This document shows, one piece after another, positions 44,231-53,144 of a DNA stretch of 56,634 nucleotides. Both the position numbers and the translations under genes were made by a program. This DNA is from Halalkalibacter okhensis (lineage in GTDB: Bacteria > Bacillota > Bacilli > Bacillales > Bacillaceae_D). The notes beneath the pieces were generated by a model. The model had not been told where the DNA came from and ran no database searches. It worked only from the letters and a program-made list of their open reading frames with translations. The stretch covers positions 1-56,634 of the forward strand of contig NZ_JRJU01000026.1 of assembly GCF_000787375.1 (NCBI RefSeq). Reading direction: 5' to 3'. Numbering within the stretch: position 1 is the stretch's first letter; every line of letters begins with the position of its first letter.

Positions 44231-45625
44231 CTGAAAACAATTGCTGTTATAGGTGGTGGAATAACAGGTCTGACCACTTTATATCAATTACAAAAATTAA
44301 AAAGAAAACATAAAAACGAGGTTGAGTTAATTCTCGTAGAACAAAACAATTATTTAGGAGGAAAGATCCACTCTGTACAAAAGGAAGAATTCATCATGGA
44401 AACAGGTGCAGATTCGATCGTAGCAAGACACGAAAGTGTGATGCCTTTAATTGAGGACCTACAGTTAGAAAATGAACTTGTCTATAACTCAACAGGAATT
44501 TCTTACTTATTCATTAACAATGAATTACACCCTATACCTGCTGATACTATTTTTGGTATTCCAACAAGTGTGGAATCACTGTTGCAAAGCACTCTTGTTT
44601 CAGAAGAAGGAAAGCAGAGAGCGCTTAGAGATTTAGAAAGCATAAATGATCGTTTTACAAAAGATGATTCAATTGGGGAATTTCTTGAATATTGTTTTGG
44701 AAAAGAGCTCGTCGAAAATCAAATTGCACCCGTGTTATCAGGAGTCTATTCAGGGAAATTGAACGAGCTTAGCATCGCCTCAACGCTTCCATATGTACTT
44801 GATTATAAAAATCAATATGGAAGCATCATCAAGGGGTTATCTGTAAACAAAGAAAAATTCAGCTCTAAATCAGATAAAAAATTCATTTCTTTTAAAAACG
44901 GACTCTCAACAATTGTTGACCGTCTCGAAGATAGGTTAACAGATGCTCACATTCTCAAAGGAGTAAATACAACACGTATAAAAAAAGAAACAGAGCGCTA
45001 TCAGATAACGTTTTCAAATCATCAAACCATTGAAGCAGACTATGTTGTACTAACAACACCACATAACGTTGCTCAATCATTATTAAATCACAGCGAATTA
45101 AATGAAGGGTTTGCTAAATTAACAAACTCTTCTCTAAAGAGTATTTATCTTGGCTTTGAAATTCCTGATGAACAATTGCCTGCCGATGGAACTGGGTTTA
45201 TTGTTTCTAATAGCAACCATGTCAAATGTGATGCATGTACGTGGACAAGCCGCAAATGGAACCATACATCCAAAAAGCAAAATCTATTGGTACGGCTTTT
45301 CTATAAAAGTTCAAACCATGCCTACTCTGCGTTACAGAAGATGAATGAAGATGACCTTATCCACTCAGCATTAACGGATATAGAAAAAAGCCTTGGAATT
45401 AAAGCACTTCCAACAGCAGTTGAGGTTACAAATTGGGATCAGCTCATGCCTAACTACCATCTCAACCATAGCGAAGCCATCCGTGAACTAAACGAGAAAA
45501 TGCAAGCAGTTTTCCCTAATATCATGCTTGCAGGTTGTTCTTACTACGGTGTTGGCATTGGCGCATGTATAAAAAACGGAGAAGACACCGCAATAAAGAT
45601 TTGGGAAACCGTTTCAAAAAATTAG
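44231..45625 (+). CDS. hemY: HemY-type (copro)porphyrinogen oxidase
   Basis: About 464 residues. FAD-binding motif IAVIGGGITGLTTLYQL at the N-terminus, VEQNNYLGGKIHSV (second FAD segment), METGADSIV, and the C-terminal GCSYYGVGIGACIKNGEDTA. By sequence it belongs with Gram-positive HemY, which oxidises coproporphyrinogen III to coproporphyrin III. It stands alone rather than with hemE and hemH. The start is uncertain: CTG 44231 follows GGGAGTGA by about six bases; GTG 44222 and TTG 44216 are alternatives. Membrane-associated in the family. It may be a second copy beside the main haem operon. Confidence 0.88.
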   Translation: MKTIAVIGGGITGLTTLYQLQKLKRKHKNEVELILVEQNNYLGGKIHSVQKEEFIMETGADSIVARHESVMPLIEDLQLENELVYNSTGISYLFINNELHPIPADTIFGIPTSVESLLQSTLVSEEGKQRALRDLESINDRFTKDDSIGEFLEYCFGKELVENQIAPVLSGVYSGKLNELSIASTLPYVLDYKNQYGSIIKGLSVNKEKFSSKSDKKFISFKNGLSTIVDRLEDRLTDAHILKGVNTTRIKKETERYQITFSNHQTIEADYVVLTTPHNVAQSLLNHSELNEGFAKLTNSSLKSIYLGFEIPDEQLPADGTGFIVSNSNHVKCDACTWTSRKWNHTSKKQNLLVRLFYKSSNHAYSALQKMNEDDLIHSALTDIEKSLGIKALPTAVEVTNWDQLMPNYHLNHSEAIRELNEKMQAVFPNIMLAGCSYYGVGIGACIKNGEDTAIKIWETVSKN

Positions 45626-45675
45626 ATAAGTATGCTGGATGAATCTAGTGCCCTACTTTCCAACTCTTTCTCTTT

Positions 45676-45873
45676 TTAGGGCTCTAGATCTTCTTCCTGC
45701 ATCCCTACTTTTACTCTTTTTCTCTTTTCGGGCTCTAGATCTTCCTCCTGCATCCCTACTTTCACTCTTTTTCTCTTTTCGGGCTCTAGATCTTCCTCCT
45801 GCATCCCTACTTTTACTCTTTTTCTCTTTTCGGGCTCTAGATCTTCCTCCTGCATCCCTACTTTTACGTTCAT
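45676..45873 (-). repeat. 51-bp tandem repeat, four copies, with possible small ORF
   Basis: The units start at 45679, 45730, 45781 and 45832, each 51 bases and nearly identical. Because 51 is a multiple of three, the minus strand reads MNVKVGMQEEDLEP then four-fold VKVGMQEEDLEPEKRKR before a stop, a strongly charged 65-residue protein. An AAAGGA ribosome site six bases before the ATG at 45873 makes translation possible. The plus-strand frame through the same DNA is hydrophobic and lacks a site. I regard it as a repeat locus whose coding status is undecided. Confidence 0.6.
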
Positions 45874-45907
45874 AAACGATCCTTTCCGTCTTCTATGAAC
45901 ACCGCAA

Positions 45908-47122
45908 TTAATACAACATTCCAGCAATCGCACCACTTAGTAACGAAGCAAGTACACCTGCTACGACGGCTTTCATTCCTAGCTTCGCAATATCAGCTCT
46001 CCGACTAGGTGCTAGCTTCCCTAATCCGCCAAGTAAAATCGCAACAGAAGAGATATTGGCAAAACCACATAAAGCAAAACTGATCACAGCTACGGTTTTA
46101 TCTGATAGCTCATCCATTTGCGGTGCAAAAGCAGCATATGCAACAAACTCATTTAACACAATCTTTTGTCCGATAAATCCTCCTGCTACAACCGCTTCAT
46201 GCCATGGCACACCAATGGCAAAAGCAATCGGAGCAAACACGATCCCAAGGATTAGCTCTAATGTCAAGCCTTCAAACTGGAACCAGCCTCCAATCATACC
46301 TAGAATGCCATTAACTAAAGCAATCAATGCAATAAAAGCCAAAAGCATCGCTCCAATGTTCAAAGCTAATGTTAAGCCAACACTTGCACCTTTAGCAGCT
46401 GCATCGATCACATTGGCCGATTCCATATCTCTGTCGACCATCACTTTATCTGATGTCTCGGACTTCTCTGTTTCAGGCATAATCATCTTAGCCATAATCA
46501 GACCAGCAGGTGCAGCCATAAAGCTAGCTGCAAGCAAGTATTCTAGGGGGACACCCAGTAATGAATATCCGATTAAAACAGACCCAGCAACCGATGCAAG
46601 TCCGCCTGTCATAACAGCGAATAATTCCGATTTTGTCATCTTTTCAAGATAGGGGCGCACAACAAGGGGTGCTTCAGTCTGTCCAACGAAAATATTTGCC
46701 GCTGCAGACATCGATTCTGTTTTACTTGTACGAAGAACTTTTGATAAGACACCACCGAGGATCTGGATTACTTTTTGCATGATTCCTATATAATACAGAA
46801 TCGCAATTAAAGCTGAAAAGAAAATAACAATGCTTAACACTTCGATCGCAAAGATAAAGCCCATTCCCTCTGCCTGAAACAATCCTCCAAACAAAAAGTC
46901 AATTCCTTCATTTGCATAATCAATGATGGCTGCGATCCCTAAGGTCAGCCACTGTAAAAATGCAAAGCCCGTCTCCCATTTTAAAACAATAACAGCAAAA
47001 CCAATTTGAATGGCTAGTCCACCTAAAATGGTTTGTAAATTAATTGCTTTCTTATTATTGGAAAAAAGAAAAGCAATAGCAAAGATCGTCAATATGCCAA
47101 AAATACCCCAAACAAAATTCAT
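45908..47122 (-). CDS. NupC-family nucleoside transporter
   Basis: 404 residues with about ten membrane segments, a concentrative nucleoside transporter that imports nucleosides with H+ or Na+. Family marks are FVGQTEAPLVVRPYL (residues 150-164), the MTGGLASVAGSVLIGYS region, and the late GFANISSVAILLGGLG. The 51-bp repeat lies directly downstream. Substrate preference (pyrimidine or purine) is not readable. Confidence 0.92.
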   Translation of the reverse strand: MNFVWGIFGILTIFAIAFLFSNNKKAINLQTILGGLAIQIGFAVIVLKWETGFAFLQWLTLGIAAIIDYANEGIDFLFGGLFQAEGMGFIFAIEVLSIVIFFSALIAILYYIGIMQKVIQILGGVLSKVLRTSKTESMSAAANIFVGQTEAPLVVRPYLEKMTKSELFAVMTGGLASVAGSVLIGYSLLGVPLEYLLAASFMAAPAGLIMAKMIMPETEKSETSDKVMVDRDMESANVIDAAAKGASVGLTLALNIGAMLLAFIALIALVNGILGMIGGWFQFEGLTLELILGIVFAPIAFAIGVPWHEAVVAGGFIGQKIVLNEFVAYAAFAPQMDELSDKTVAVISFALCGFANISSVAILLGGLGKLAPSRRADIAKLGMKAVVAGVLASLLSGAIAGMLY

Positions 47123-47320
47123 TCGCCTAACCTCTCTTTCTAAAAGAGCTATCTTTTTGAAGGAACATAATCGTAAAGCGACTTTTCAGTGCCCTCCCTA
47201 GTTGATAACTCTGTTATATGTACCAATTAAAGCTACCGTTAGTATGTTTCATAACAAGTAAAATAAACACGCAAATAGACTTCATTAGCTCATGTATTTC
47301 TTTTACTCAATCAAAATAGA

Positions 47321-47364
47321 GGTGATCCCAACAGGTAATATTTCAACCTTTTGAGACCACCCCA
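47321..47364 (-). terminator. terminator, related to the GTGTCTCAACAGGT family
   Basis: GGTGATCCCAACAGGT with ACCTTTTGAGACCACC, a stem with one mismatch and G-T pairs, just after catD and readable on the minus strand. Confidence 0.6.
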
Positions 47365-47386
47365 TTATGAACGATGATCAATTTAT

Positions 47387-47788
47387 TTAAAGATTTACTT
47401 CAGATCCCTTCGTCAGTCCCATTGCATGCCCCAGTGATAAAAATGTATTTCCTGTAATCGCTAGCTGCAACGACATTGCAAGTAAAACTACATCTAATTC
47501 AAAACCATCCAAAAACCCTAATGGGAGTTTTACTGTAATCATTGCACCCACCATTACTAATGCAAATAAAATACTAACCATTCGTGTTCCAATCCCCAGC
47601 ACCATCATTACCCCACCAACCAGCTCAATCACTGCAACAATATAAGCTAAAAACCCAGGTAACCCAATACTATCAAACCATCCTGCAATATTACTAATTC
47701 CATTTTGAAATTTATCTAACCCATGCAAAAAGAACGTCAATCCTAATACAACACGAACAATGAATAAACCTACTTCACTTCTCTTCAT
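47387..47788 (-). CDS. catD: DoxX family protein CatD
   Basis: 133 residues with four predicted membrane helices (FIVRVVLGLTFFLHGLDK at the N-terminus, LVGGVMMVLGIGTRMVSILFALV in the middle). DoxX proteins are small quinone-associated membrane proteins. The start codon adjoins the stop codon of the catechol dioxygenase gene, so the two are cotranscribed as catE-catD, matching the catDE pair of B. subtilis that detoxifies catechol and quinones. Confidence 0.88.
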   Translation of the reverse strand: MKRSEVGLFIVRVVLGLTFFLHGLDKFQNGISNIAGWFDSIGLPGFLAYIVAVIELVGGVMMVLGIGTRMVSILFALVMVGAMITVKLPLGFLDGFELDVVLLAMSLQLAITGNTFLSLGHAMGLTKGSEVNL

Positions 47789-48676
47789 TTACTTTTCCTC
47801 CATATTCTTTGACGATTCCGTTGTTAGCTGTATTTCTATACCTATAGGATCCAAAACGACCCACACACCAATCTCTTGTTCTACCGGCTTATGACCAGTA
47901 GCTTTCAAGTGATCGATTAAATCCGTTAGCTCATCTTGATTAGGTAACATAACGGTATAATAAGCAAGCCCTACTGCATTTTTGGATCTAACCAAGGCGT
48001 TGGGTCCCGCCCAAATATTTAAACCAATGTGATGATGGTACCCTCCAGCAGCAAGAAAAAGCATACCTACATTGGTCATGTTGCCAACTGTTATTTCAAA
48101 TCCTAATGATTTATAAAAGTCTTGGCTTTCTTTTAAGTCACGAACATGTAAATGAATATGCCCAATTTTGGTTTGAGGCGGTAACCCATGCCACACATCC
48201 TCACCTGTTGAATCCAGTAAGCCTTCGACATCGATTCGCTCGGTTACCATCGTGTAATCTCCACTCGCTACTTTTGTCCATTCCTCTCTCGGTCGATCCC
48301 GATAAATTTCAAGCCCATTGAAATCTGGATCCGAAAGGTAAATCGCTTCACTGACAAAATGATCAGCAGAACCAATCTCTATCCTTTTATCTATGATATG
48401 TTTTAAAAATAAGCCTAAATCACTGCGTTCTGGCAATAAAATGGCCACGTGATATAGCCCTAATGTTGTGCCAGGCTGGTACATACTTCCACTTGAAACT
48501 TCTTCTAAGATAAGTAAAGTCTCTTTCCCGTCTGCCGTAAGCTCCACTATTTGATCTCTCTTACGAAGAATATCAAATCCAATGATTTCTTGATAAAAAG
48601 CAATCGAGCGCTCTAAATTACTCACTTTTAATTTAACTGGTCCTAATTGCGTGTCAGGATGTAGTGCGAATGTCAT
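47789..48676 (-). CDS. catE: catechol-2,3-dioxygenase CatE (VOC family)
   Basis: 295 residues of two tandem VOC domains (residues 8-120 and 165-290). Metal ligands are a histidine in PQTKIGHIHLHVRDL (about residue 172), a later histidine in YHHHIGLN (about residue 217) and a glutamate near the C-terminus (IGIEIQL). The N-terminal half KLKVSNLERSIAFYQEIIGF begins the first domain. It opens catechol by extradiol cleavage. Divergent from the HxlR gene, it forms a detoxification unit like B. subtilis catDE with CatR. Confidence 0.88.
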   Translation of the reverse strand: MTFALHPDTQLGPVKLKVSNLERSIAFYQEIIGFDILRKRDQIVELTADGKETLLILEEVSSGSMYQPGTTLGLYHVAILLPERSDLGLFLKHIIDKRIEIGSADHFVSEAIYLSDPDFNGLEIYRDRPREEWTKVASGDYTMVTERIDVEGLLDSTGEDVWHGLPPQTKIGHIHLHVRDLKESQDFYKSLGFEITVGNMTNVGMLFLAAGGYHHHIGLNIWAGPNALVRSKNAVGLAYYTVMLPNQDELTDLIDHLKATGHKPVEQEIGVWVVLDPIGIEIQLTTESSKNMEEK

Positions 48677-48757
48677 TTTCTTTCCCCCTATTATTTTTTA
48701 AAGATAAGATCTAAGATAATGTTATTATGATCTATATAAGTAGGTTTGATAAGTACG

Positions 48758-48769
48758 CACTTAAAAGTG
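48758..48769. promoter_or_regulatory. candidate CatR operator
   Basis: CACTTAAAAGTG, five-base arms, in the 131-bp divergent region between catE and catR. The short arms make this tentative. Confidence 0.4.
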
Positions 48770-48807
48770 GTATAGTATACAAAAGGAAACTATAGGGGGT
48801 GATTTTA

Positions 48808-49167
48808 TTGTCTGAATGCCAAGTGAATAACGCTTTAGAAGCAATAGTTGGAAAATGGAAACACAAAATATTATTCCCTTTATTGAATAATAAAACGATG
48901 AGGTTTAACGAATTAAAAAGAGAAATTCCAGGTATTACACAAAAGATGCTTACATCTCAATTACGAGAGCTCGAAGATCATGACCTTGTAACAAGAAAAG
49001 TGTATGCGCAAATACCTCCAAAGGTAGAGTACTCTCTGTCTGAACATGGCAAAAGCCTCATCCCACTTTTAGATATGATGAACGAATGGGGCGCTGCTCA
49101 TGCAGCACATATAGCCACAAAAAAAGTAGAACAAATAAAAAACACAAAAAAAGAGGGCAGTTCCTAG
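48808..49167 (+). CDS. catR: HxlR family regulator (CatR-like)
   Basis: About 119 residues, DUF24/HxlR winged helix: NALEAIVGKWKHKILFPLLN, then IPGITQKMLTSQLRELEDHDLVTR. A cysteine at residue 4 (SECQV) matches the redox-active N-terminal cysteine of YodB and CatR. The start is TTG at 48808, five bases after AGGGGGTGA; a GTG lies inside that site. It is divergent from catE, as CatR is from catDE in B. subtilis, and probably represses catDE until quinones modify the cysteine. Confidence 0.85.
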   Translation: MSECQVNNALEAIVGKWKHKILFPLLNNKTMRFNELKREIPGITQKMLTSQLRELEDHDLVTRKVYAQIPPKVEYSLSEHGKSLIPLLDMMNEWGAAHAAHIATKKVEQIKNTKKEGSS

Positions 49168-49180
49168 TGAACTCCCTCTC
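49151..49180 (+). terminator. terminator of catR
   Basis: GAGGGCAGTTC and GAACTCCCTC arms with a five-base loop overlapping the stop codon region, followed by CTTCT. Confidence 0.65.
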
Positions 49181-49350
49181 CTTCTAATAGATAGTATTGA
49201 TATTACTTAACCAACTTTCTACTTTCATTTTTATCCACTTTTCTATAAACTTAACGTGGCAGTCAATTTTGAAAAGGTTTTCATTTAATCATATTTCTAC
49301 ATATCTTTAACAGCATTAAGAGAATAATATTTTAAAGGAGATGATACTCT

Positions 49351-50352
49351 ATGATCTATCAAGCTAGTAACAAACGTTATCATTCGATGAAATATAACCG
49401 GTGTGGAAACTCAGGATTACTACTCCCTGCCCTTTCCCTTGGGTTATGGCACAATTTTGGCGGAGTAGATCCATTTGAAAATGGACGCGCCATGCTTCGC
49501 CGAGCCTTTGATTTAGGAATAACACACTTTGACTTAGCTAACAACTACGGCCCACCTCCTGGCTCTGCCGAAGAAATGTTTGGTGCAATATTAAAAACAG
49601 ATTTTGCTGCTTATCGTGATGAGCTTGTTATCTCTACTAAAGCTGGCTATCATATGTGGGACGGTCCTTACGGTGAATGGGGATCAAAAAAATACATGAT
49701 TGCCAGCTTAGATCAAAGCTTAAAAAGAATGGGATTAGATTACGTAGATATCTATTATTCTCATCGTCCAGATCCAAACACTCCCCTTGAAGAAACAATG
49801 GGAGCTCTTGACCAAACTGTTAAGCAAGGTAAAGCACTGTACGTCGGAATTTCTAGTTATAACGCAGAACAAACAGCCGAAGCTATTAAGATTTTAGACC
49901 AGCTAGGTACACCATTGCTCATTCATCAACCAAGTTACTCCATGTTGAATAGATGGATTGAACAAGACGGGTTGCAGGATGTATTGCAAGAAAACGGAGT
50001 CGGATCTATTGCATTTTGCCCCTTACAACAAGGCTTACTTACGAACAAATATATAAATGGTGTACCAGTTGATTCTCGTGCTGCCAAACCTACTGGCTTT
50101 TTAAATAAAGATCAAGTCACCGAAGAACTGCTGAACAAAGTACAACAACTTGGCTCACTTGCAGCAGAACGCGGACAAAGTCTAGCGCAAATGGCCTTGG
50201 CGTGGGTACTACGTGAGGGGAGAATTACTACTGCCTTAATCGGCGCAAGTAGGGTGAGTCAGATTGAAGAGAATGTGAAAGCGTTAGATAATCTTGTGTT
50301 TACTTCTGAAGAGCTAGATAGAATGGAAGCAATTCTTAATAGTATTGAATAA
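49351..50352 (+). CDS. aldo/keto reductase, YghZ-like
   Basis: 333 residues, (beta/alpha)8 NADPH-dependent oxidoreductase of the L-glyceraldehyde-3-phosphate reductase (YghZ/Gpr) group. The active-site aspartate and tyrosine are in HFDLANNYGPPPGSAEE near residue 58, the lysine in STKAGYHMWDGPYGEWGSKKY near residue 97 and the histidine in YYSHRPDPNTPLEET near residue 133. C-terminal IGASRVSQIEENVKAL is the cofactor segment. Well-placed AAAGGAGATGA before the ATG. It could detoxify aldehydes such as methylglyoxal. Confidence 0.9.
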   Translation: MIYQASNKRYHSMKYNRCGNSGLLLPALSLGLWHNFGGVDPFENGRAMLRRAFDLGITHFDLANNYGPPPGSAEEMFGAILKTDFAAYRDELVISTKAGYHMWDGPYGEWGSKKYMIASLDQSLKRMGLDYVDIYYSHRPDPNTPLEETMGALDQTVKQGKALYVGISSYNAEQTAEAIKILDQLGTPLLIHQPSYSMLNRWIEQDGLQDVLQENGVGSIAFCPLQQGLLTNKYINGVPVDSRAAKPTGFLNKDQVTEELLNKVQQLGSLAAERGQSLAQMALAWVLREGRITTALIGASRVSQIEENVKALDNLVFTSEELDRMEAILNSIE

Positions 50353-50357
50353 ACATG

Positions 50358-50405
50358 AAAGGGGCGTCTTTAAAAGGTCTGATTTTAACCCTTTAAGACG
50401 CCCCC
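50358..50405. terminator. bidirectional terminator
   Basis: AAAGGGGCGTCTT with AAGACGCCCCCTTT around an inner AAAAGGT/ACCCTTT pairing, between convergent genes; the inner part resembles the terminators at 30038 and 47321. Confidence 0.8.
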
Positions 50406-50428
50406 TTTAATTACACTTATGTCAGAGC

Positions 50429-51925
50429 CTATGAGTTGCTCCCAACTAAACTAGGTACACCCTCCTCATCTGATGATGGTGTTTCAATTTGGTCTTCCTC
50501 TTGCCTTGCACGCTTGATAAAAAATGCAAGAATAAGTGCAGCAACTGCAATGAAAGATGAGATAAAGAAAGCAAAATTAATCCCTTCTAGCATGGCTCTC
50601 ACAGCAATCGCTTCGGAAACTTGCCCTGTCTCGGCAGCTAAACTAGCCGAGCTACTCGCTGCTCTGTTAGACATCACTGTAACTAACAAAGCTGTACCAA
50701 TCGCACCAGATACTTGGTTTAATGTATTGTTCATGGCAGTACCATGCGGGTAAAATCTAGCAGGTAATTGATTTAGACCATTTGTGGACACAGGCATCAT
50801 GACCATAGAGATCCCAAACATCCTTACCGTATTTAAAATCATTAAATATTGATAACTAGTATCTAATGAAATTGTACTAAATAAGTAAGTCGTCACTACT
50901 GTAATGGATAATCCTATAATAGCTAATAGGCGCCCTCCGTATTTATCAAACAACTTCCCTGTAATAGGTGACATGAACGCCATTGTAAGTGCACCTGGTA
51001 GCATCAAGAGTCCTGCGTCAAAAGGAGATATCCCCCGGACGGTCTGTACATAAATTGGCAAAAGTAACATACCAGAGAACATAGCCATATTTAAAACCAT
51101 CGTAATAGAAGATGACAAAGCAAACATTGGATACTTAAAAATGCTAAAGTTCAACATCGGCCTTGTCTGTTTTGATTGACGTAAAATAAACGAAACTAAA
51201 GAGATACATCCAACAATGATTGTTAAAAAGACTTCTGGACTTTCCCATCCTTTATTTCCAGCAGAACTAAATCCATATAAAATTCCCCCAAATCCGACGC
51301 TCGATAATAAAAGGGAAAATAAATCAAGTCGAATATCTACTTTTTCCTTTTTATCTTTTAATAGAAAAAAACCAATCAGTAACACACCAACAGCAATTGG
51401 TGTTACAAAGTGAAAAAGCATTCTCCAATCATAATGCTCTACAATCCAGCCTGATAATGTGGGACCAATGGAAGGTGCAGCCATTAAAATTAAACCAAAA
51501 ATCCCCATTGCACTTCCTCGTTTCTCAACCGGAAAACTCACTAACATGACATTCATGAGGAGCGGCATCATAATCGCAGTTCCTGAAGCCTGTAGCATCC
51601 TCCCCGCTAATAACAATGGAAATACATGGGCAAGACCAGCGACAATCGTACCGAAAGTAAATAACCCCATCGCTGTTAGAAATAGTCTTCGAACCGAATA
51701 TTTTTGAATTAAAAAAGCAGTTGTAGGAATCATAATCCCATTTACTAACATAAATCCTGTCGTTAGCCATTGGACCGTGGCTGTTTCGACTTGTAAATCT
51801 ACCATAATCGAAGGCAACGCAATATTTAATAATGTATTATTTAAAAAGGCAATAAAAGCACCAGTCATAAGAATAGCAAGTATTCCATAATTGGGGCGAT
51901 CATTCTTTTTTATGGATAAATCCAT
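50429..51925 (-). CDS. DHA2-family multidrug exporter (MFS)
   Basis: 498 residues, about fourteen membrane helices, H+-driven drug exporter of the EmrB/QacA/LmrB type. The first half shows NNTLLNIALPSIMVDL (residues 30-45), GRMLQASGTAIMMPLLMNVM and GPTLSGWIVEHYDWRMLF; the C-terminal tail is acidic. Divergent from a TetR gene 222 bases away, as is usual for such pumps. Substrate unknown. Confidence 0.93.
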   Translation of the reverse strand: MDLSIKKNDRPNYGILAILMTGAFIAFLNNTLLNIALPSIMVDLQVETATVQWLTTGFMLVNGIMIPTTAFLIQKYSVRRLFLTAMGLFTFGTIVAGLAHVFPLLLAGRMLQASGTAIMMPLLMNVMLVSFPVEKRGSAMGIFGLILMAAPSIGPTLSGWIVEHYDWRMLFHFVTPIAVGVLLIGFFLLKDKKEKVDIRLDLFSLLLSSVGFGGILYGFSSAGNKGWESPEVFLTIIVGCISLVSFILRQSKQTRPMLNFSIFKYPMFALSSSITMVLNMAMFSGMLLLPIYVQTVRGISPFDAGLLMLPGALTMAFMSPITGKLFDKYGGRLLAIIGLSITVVTTYLFSTISLDTSYQYLMILNTVRMFGISMVMMPVSTNGLNQLPARFYPHGTAMNNTLNQVSGAIGTALLVTVMSNRAASSSASLAAETGQVSEAIAVRAMLEGINFAFFISSFIAVAALILAFFIKRARQEEDQIETPSSDEEGVPSLVGSNS

Positions 51926-51970
51926 TGTTTCCCCTCCTCTATACTAACAGTTCATTTTTTTGTACTATCC

Positions 51971-52045
51971 GTTTATATAAACATATTATACTACGAGTTC
52001 AATTATTGCAATAATAATTTCTTTGATATAAACAGTGTTTGTTTA
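51971..52045. promoter_or_regulatory. palindrome cluster in the TetR/exporter divergent region
   Basis: Three palindromes: GTTTATATAAAC (51971-51982), ATTATTGCAATAAT (52002-52015) and TAAACA-GTGTT-TGTTTA (52029-52045). The first and third share GTTTA/TAAAC. They lie between the exporter and the regulator and are likely operators. Confidence 0.5.
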
Positions 52046-52147
52046 CATAAAAGAAATAAGGTATGATTGTTTTATACCGATAGTATAATTACATCAAAAT
52101 GAACGTTAATATTAGCTGTACTAAAATCCCAATCTAAAGGTGATAAA

Positions 52148-53041
52148 ATGAACGATCGCAAACAACATGTCATAAAGATGGCGCATCAATTATTCATTAA
52201 CAAAGGTTTTCAAGCAACATCCATCCAAGACATCTTGGAATATAGCGGCATTTCAAAAGGAACATTTTATAACTATTTTTCTTCTAAAAATGAACTATTA
52301 AAAGCTCTCTTTAAATCCATTTACAAGAAAATGGAAAAAGATCGAAATGAATTACTAATAGGACAAGACCCTTCTGATATCGAAATTCTCATAAAGCAAT
52401 TTGAATTACAATTAAATACAAATAAAAAGAATAAATTATTCACCCTCTTTGAAGAAGTTCTTATTTCAAGTGACGTTGAACTAAAACAGTACTTTAAAGA
52501 AGGTCAACTAAGGATGCTCCGATGGACATATCAGCGTTTTTTGGAAATTTTCGGCGAAGATAAAAAACCTTATTTGCTCGATTGCGCAATTATGTTTTTA
52601 GGCATTTTACATCAAAACATGAAATATTACGCAATGGGCCACGATCATACCAGTATTGAACAAGTGGTTCGTTACACAGTTAACCGAATTGAAAAAATCG
52701 TTTATGAAGTAGCAGTTTCAAATGAGCAATTAAATGAACCAGAGCTTTTAGATAAATGGCTACCTGATCAACTGAAATCCAACTCTTCTTTTCACAAAAA
52801 TCTTAACGAAGTGGTCGTCGCTTTGAAAAAAAATGTCAGTGAACATAAAGACCAACCAAAATATTTAGAGCTTTTAGACTTTGTACAAGATGAGGTTGTA
52901 CACCCAAAACCACCTCGAAGGTTCTTGATTGAAAGTGCCCTCATTTCACTCAATGAGGATCCATCAATATTTAACCAACAACTGCTATCTCAACTGGAGC
53001 AACTTGTGACTAGTCAGCTCCAAAAACAAGGAAACAAATAA
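52148..53041 (+). CDS. TetR family transcriptional regulator
   Basis: 297 residues, longer than most TetR proteins (about 190-220). The N-terminal helix-turn-helix is FQATSIQDILEYSGISKGTFYNYF (residues 22-45). The enlarged C-terminal part (from about 190) has EKIVYEV and further helices and may form a second ligand or dimerisation module. Divergent from the DHA2 exporter, so probably its repressor. Start follows AAAGGTGAT. Confidence 0.92.
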   Translation: MNDRKQHVIKMAHQLFINKGFQATSIQDILEYSGISKGTFYNYFSSKNELLKALFKSIYKKMEKDRNELLIGQDPSDIEILIKQFELQLNTNKKNKLFTLFEEVLISSDVELKQYFKEGQLRMLRWTYQRFLEIFGEDKKPYLLDCAIMFLGILHQNMKYYAMGHDHTSIEQVVRYTVNRIEKIVYEVAVSNEQLNEPELLDKWLPDQLKSNSSFHKNLNEVVVALKKNVSEHKDQPKYLELLDFVQDEVVHPKPPRRFLIESALISLNEDPSIFNQQLLSQLEQLVTSQLQKQGNK

Positions 53042-53083
53042 TTTACCACCTTCTTTGTTTCTCAGATTAGATTCAAAAAAAAT

Positions 53084-53113
53084 AATCGTATGTACAGTAA
53101 TGTACATACGATT
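53084..53113. terminator. bidirectional terminator
   Basis: AATCGTATGTACA and its complement with a four-base loop between convergent TetR and DUF2935 genes. Confidence 0.75.
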
Positions 53114-53144
53114 CCATTCCATCAAATAAAAATCTACTATTCAT

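Noticed and set aside
45639-45875. Plus-strand hydrophobic open frame across the 51-bp repeat
   Set aside because: It has no ribosome site and its repeats are the reverse reading of the charged minus-strand units; the length being a multiple of three keeps both frames open.
45679-45882. CRISPR array
   Set aside because: Units are directly adjacent and nearly identical along their length, with no unique spacers and no cas genes.
46056-46652. Plus-strand 198-codon frame opposite the nucleoside transporter
   Set aside because: Antisense shadow of a conserved transporter.
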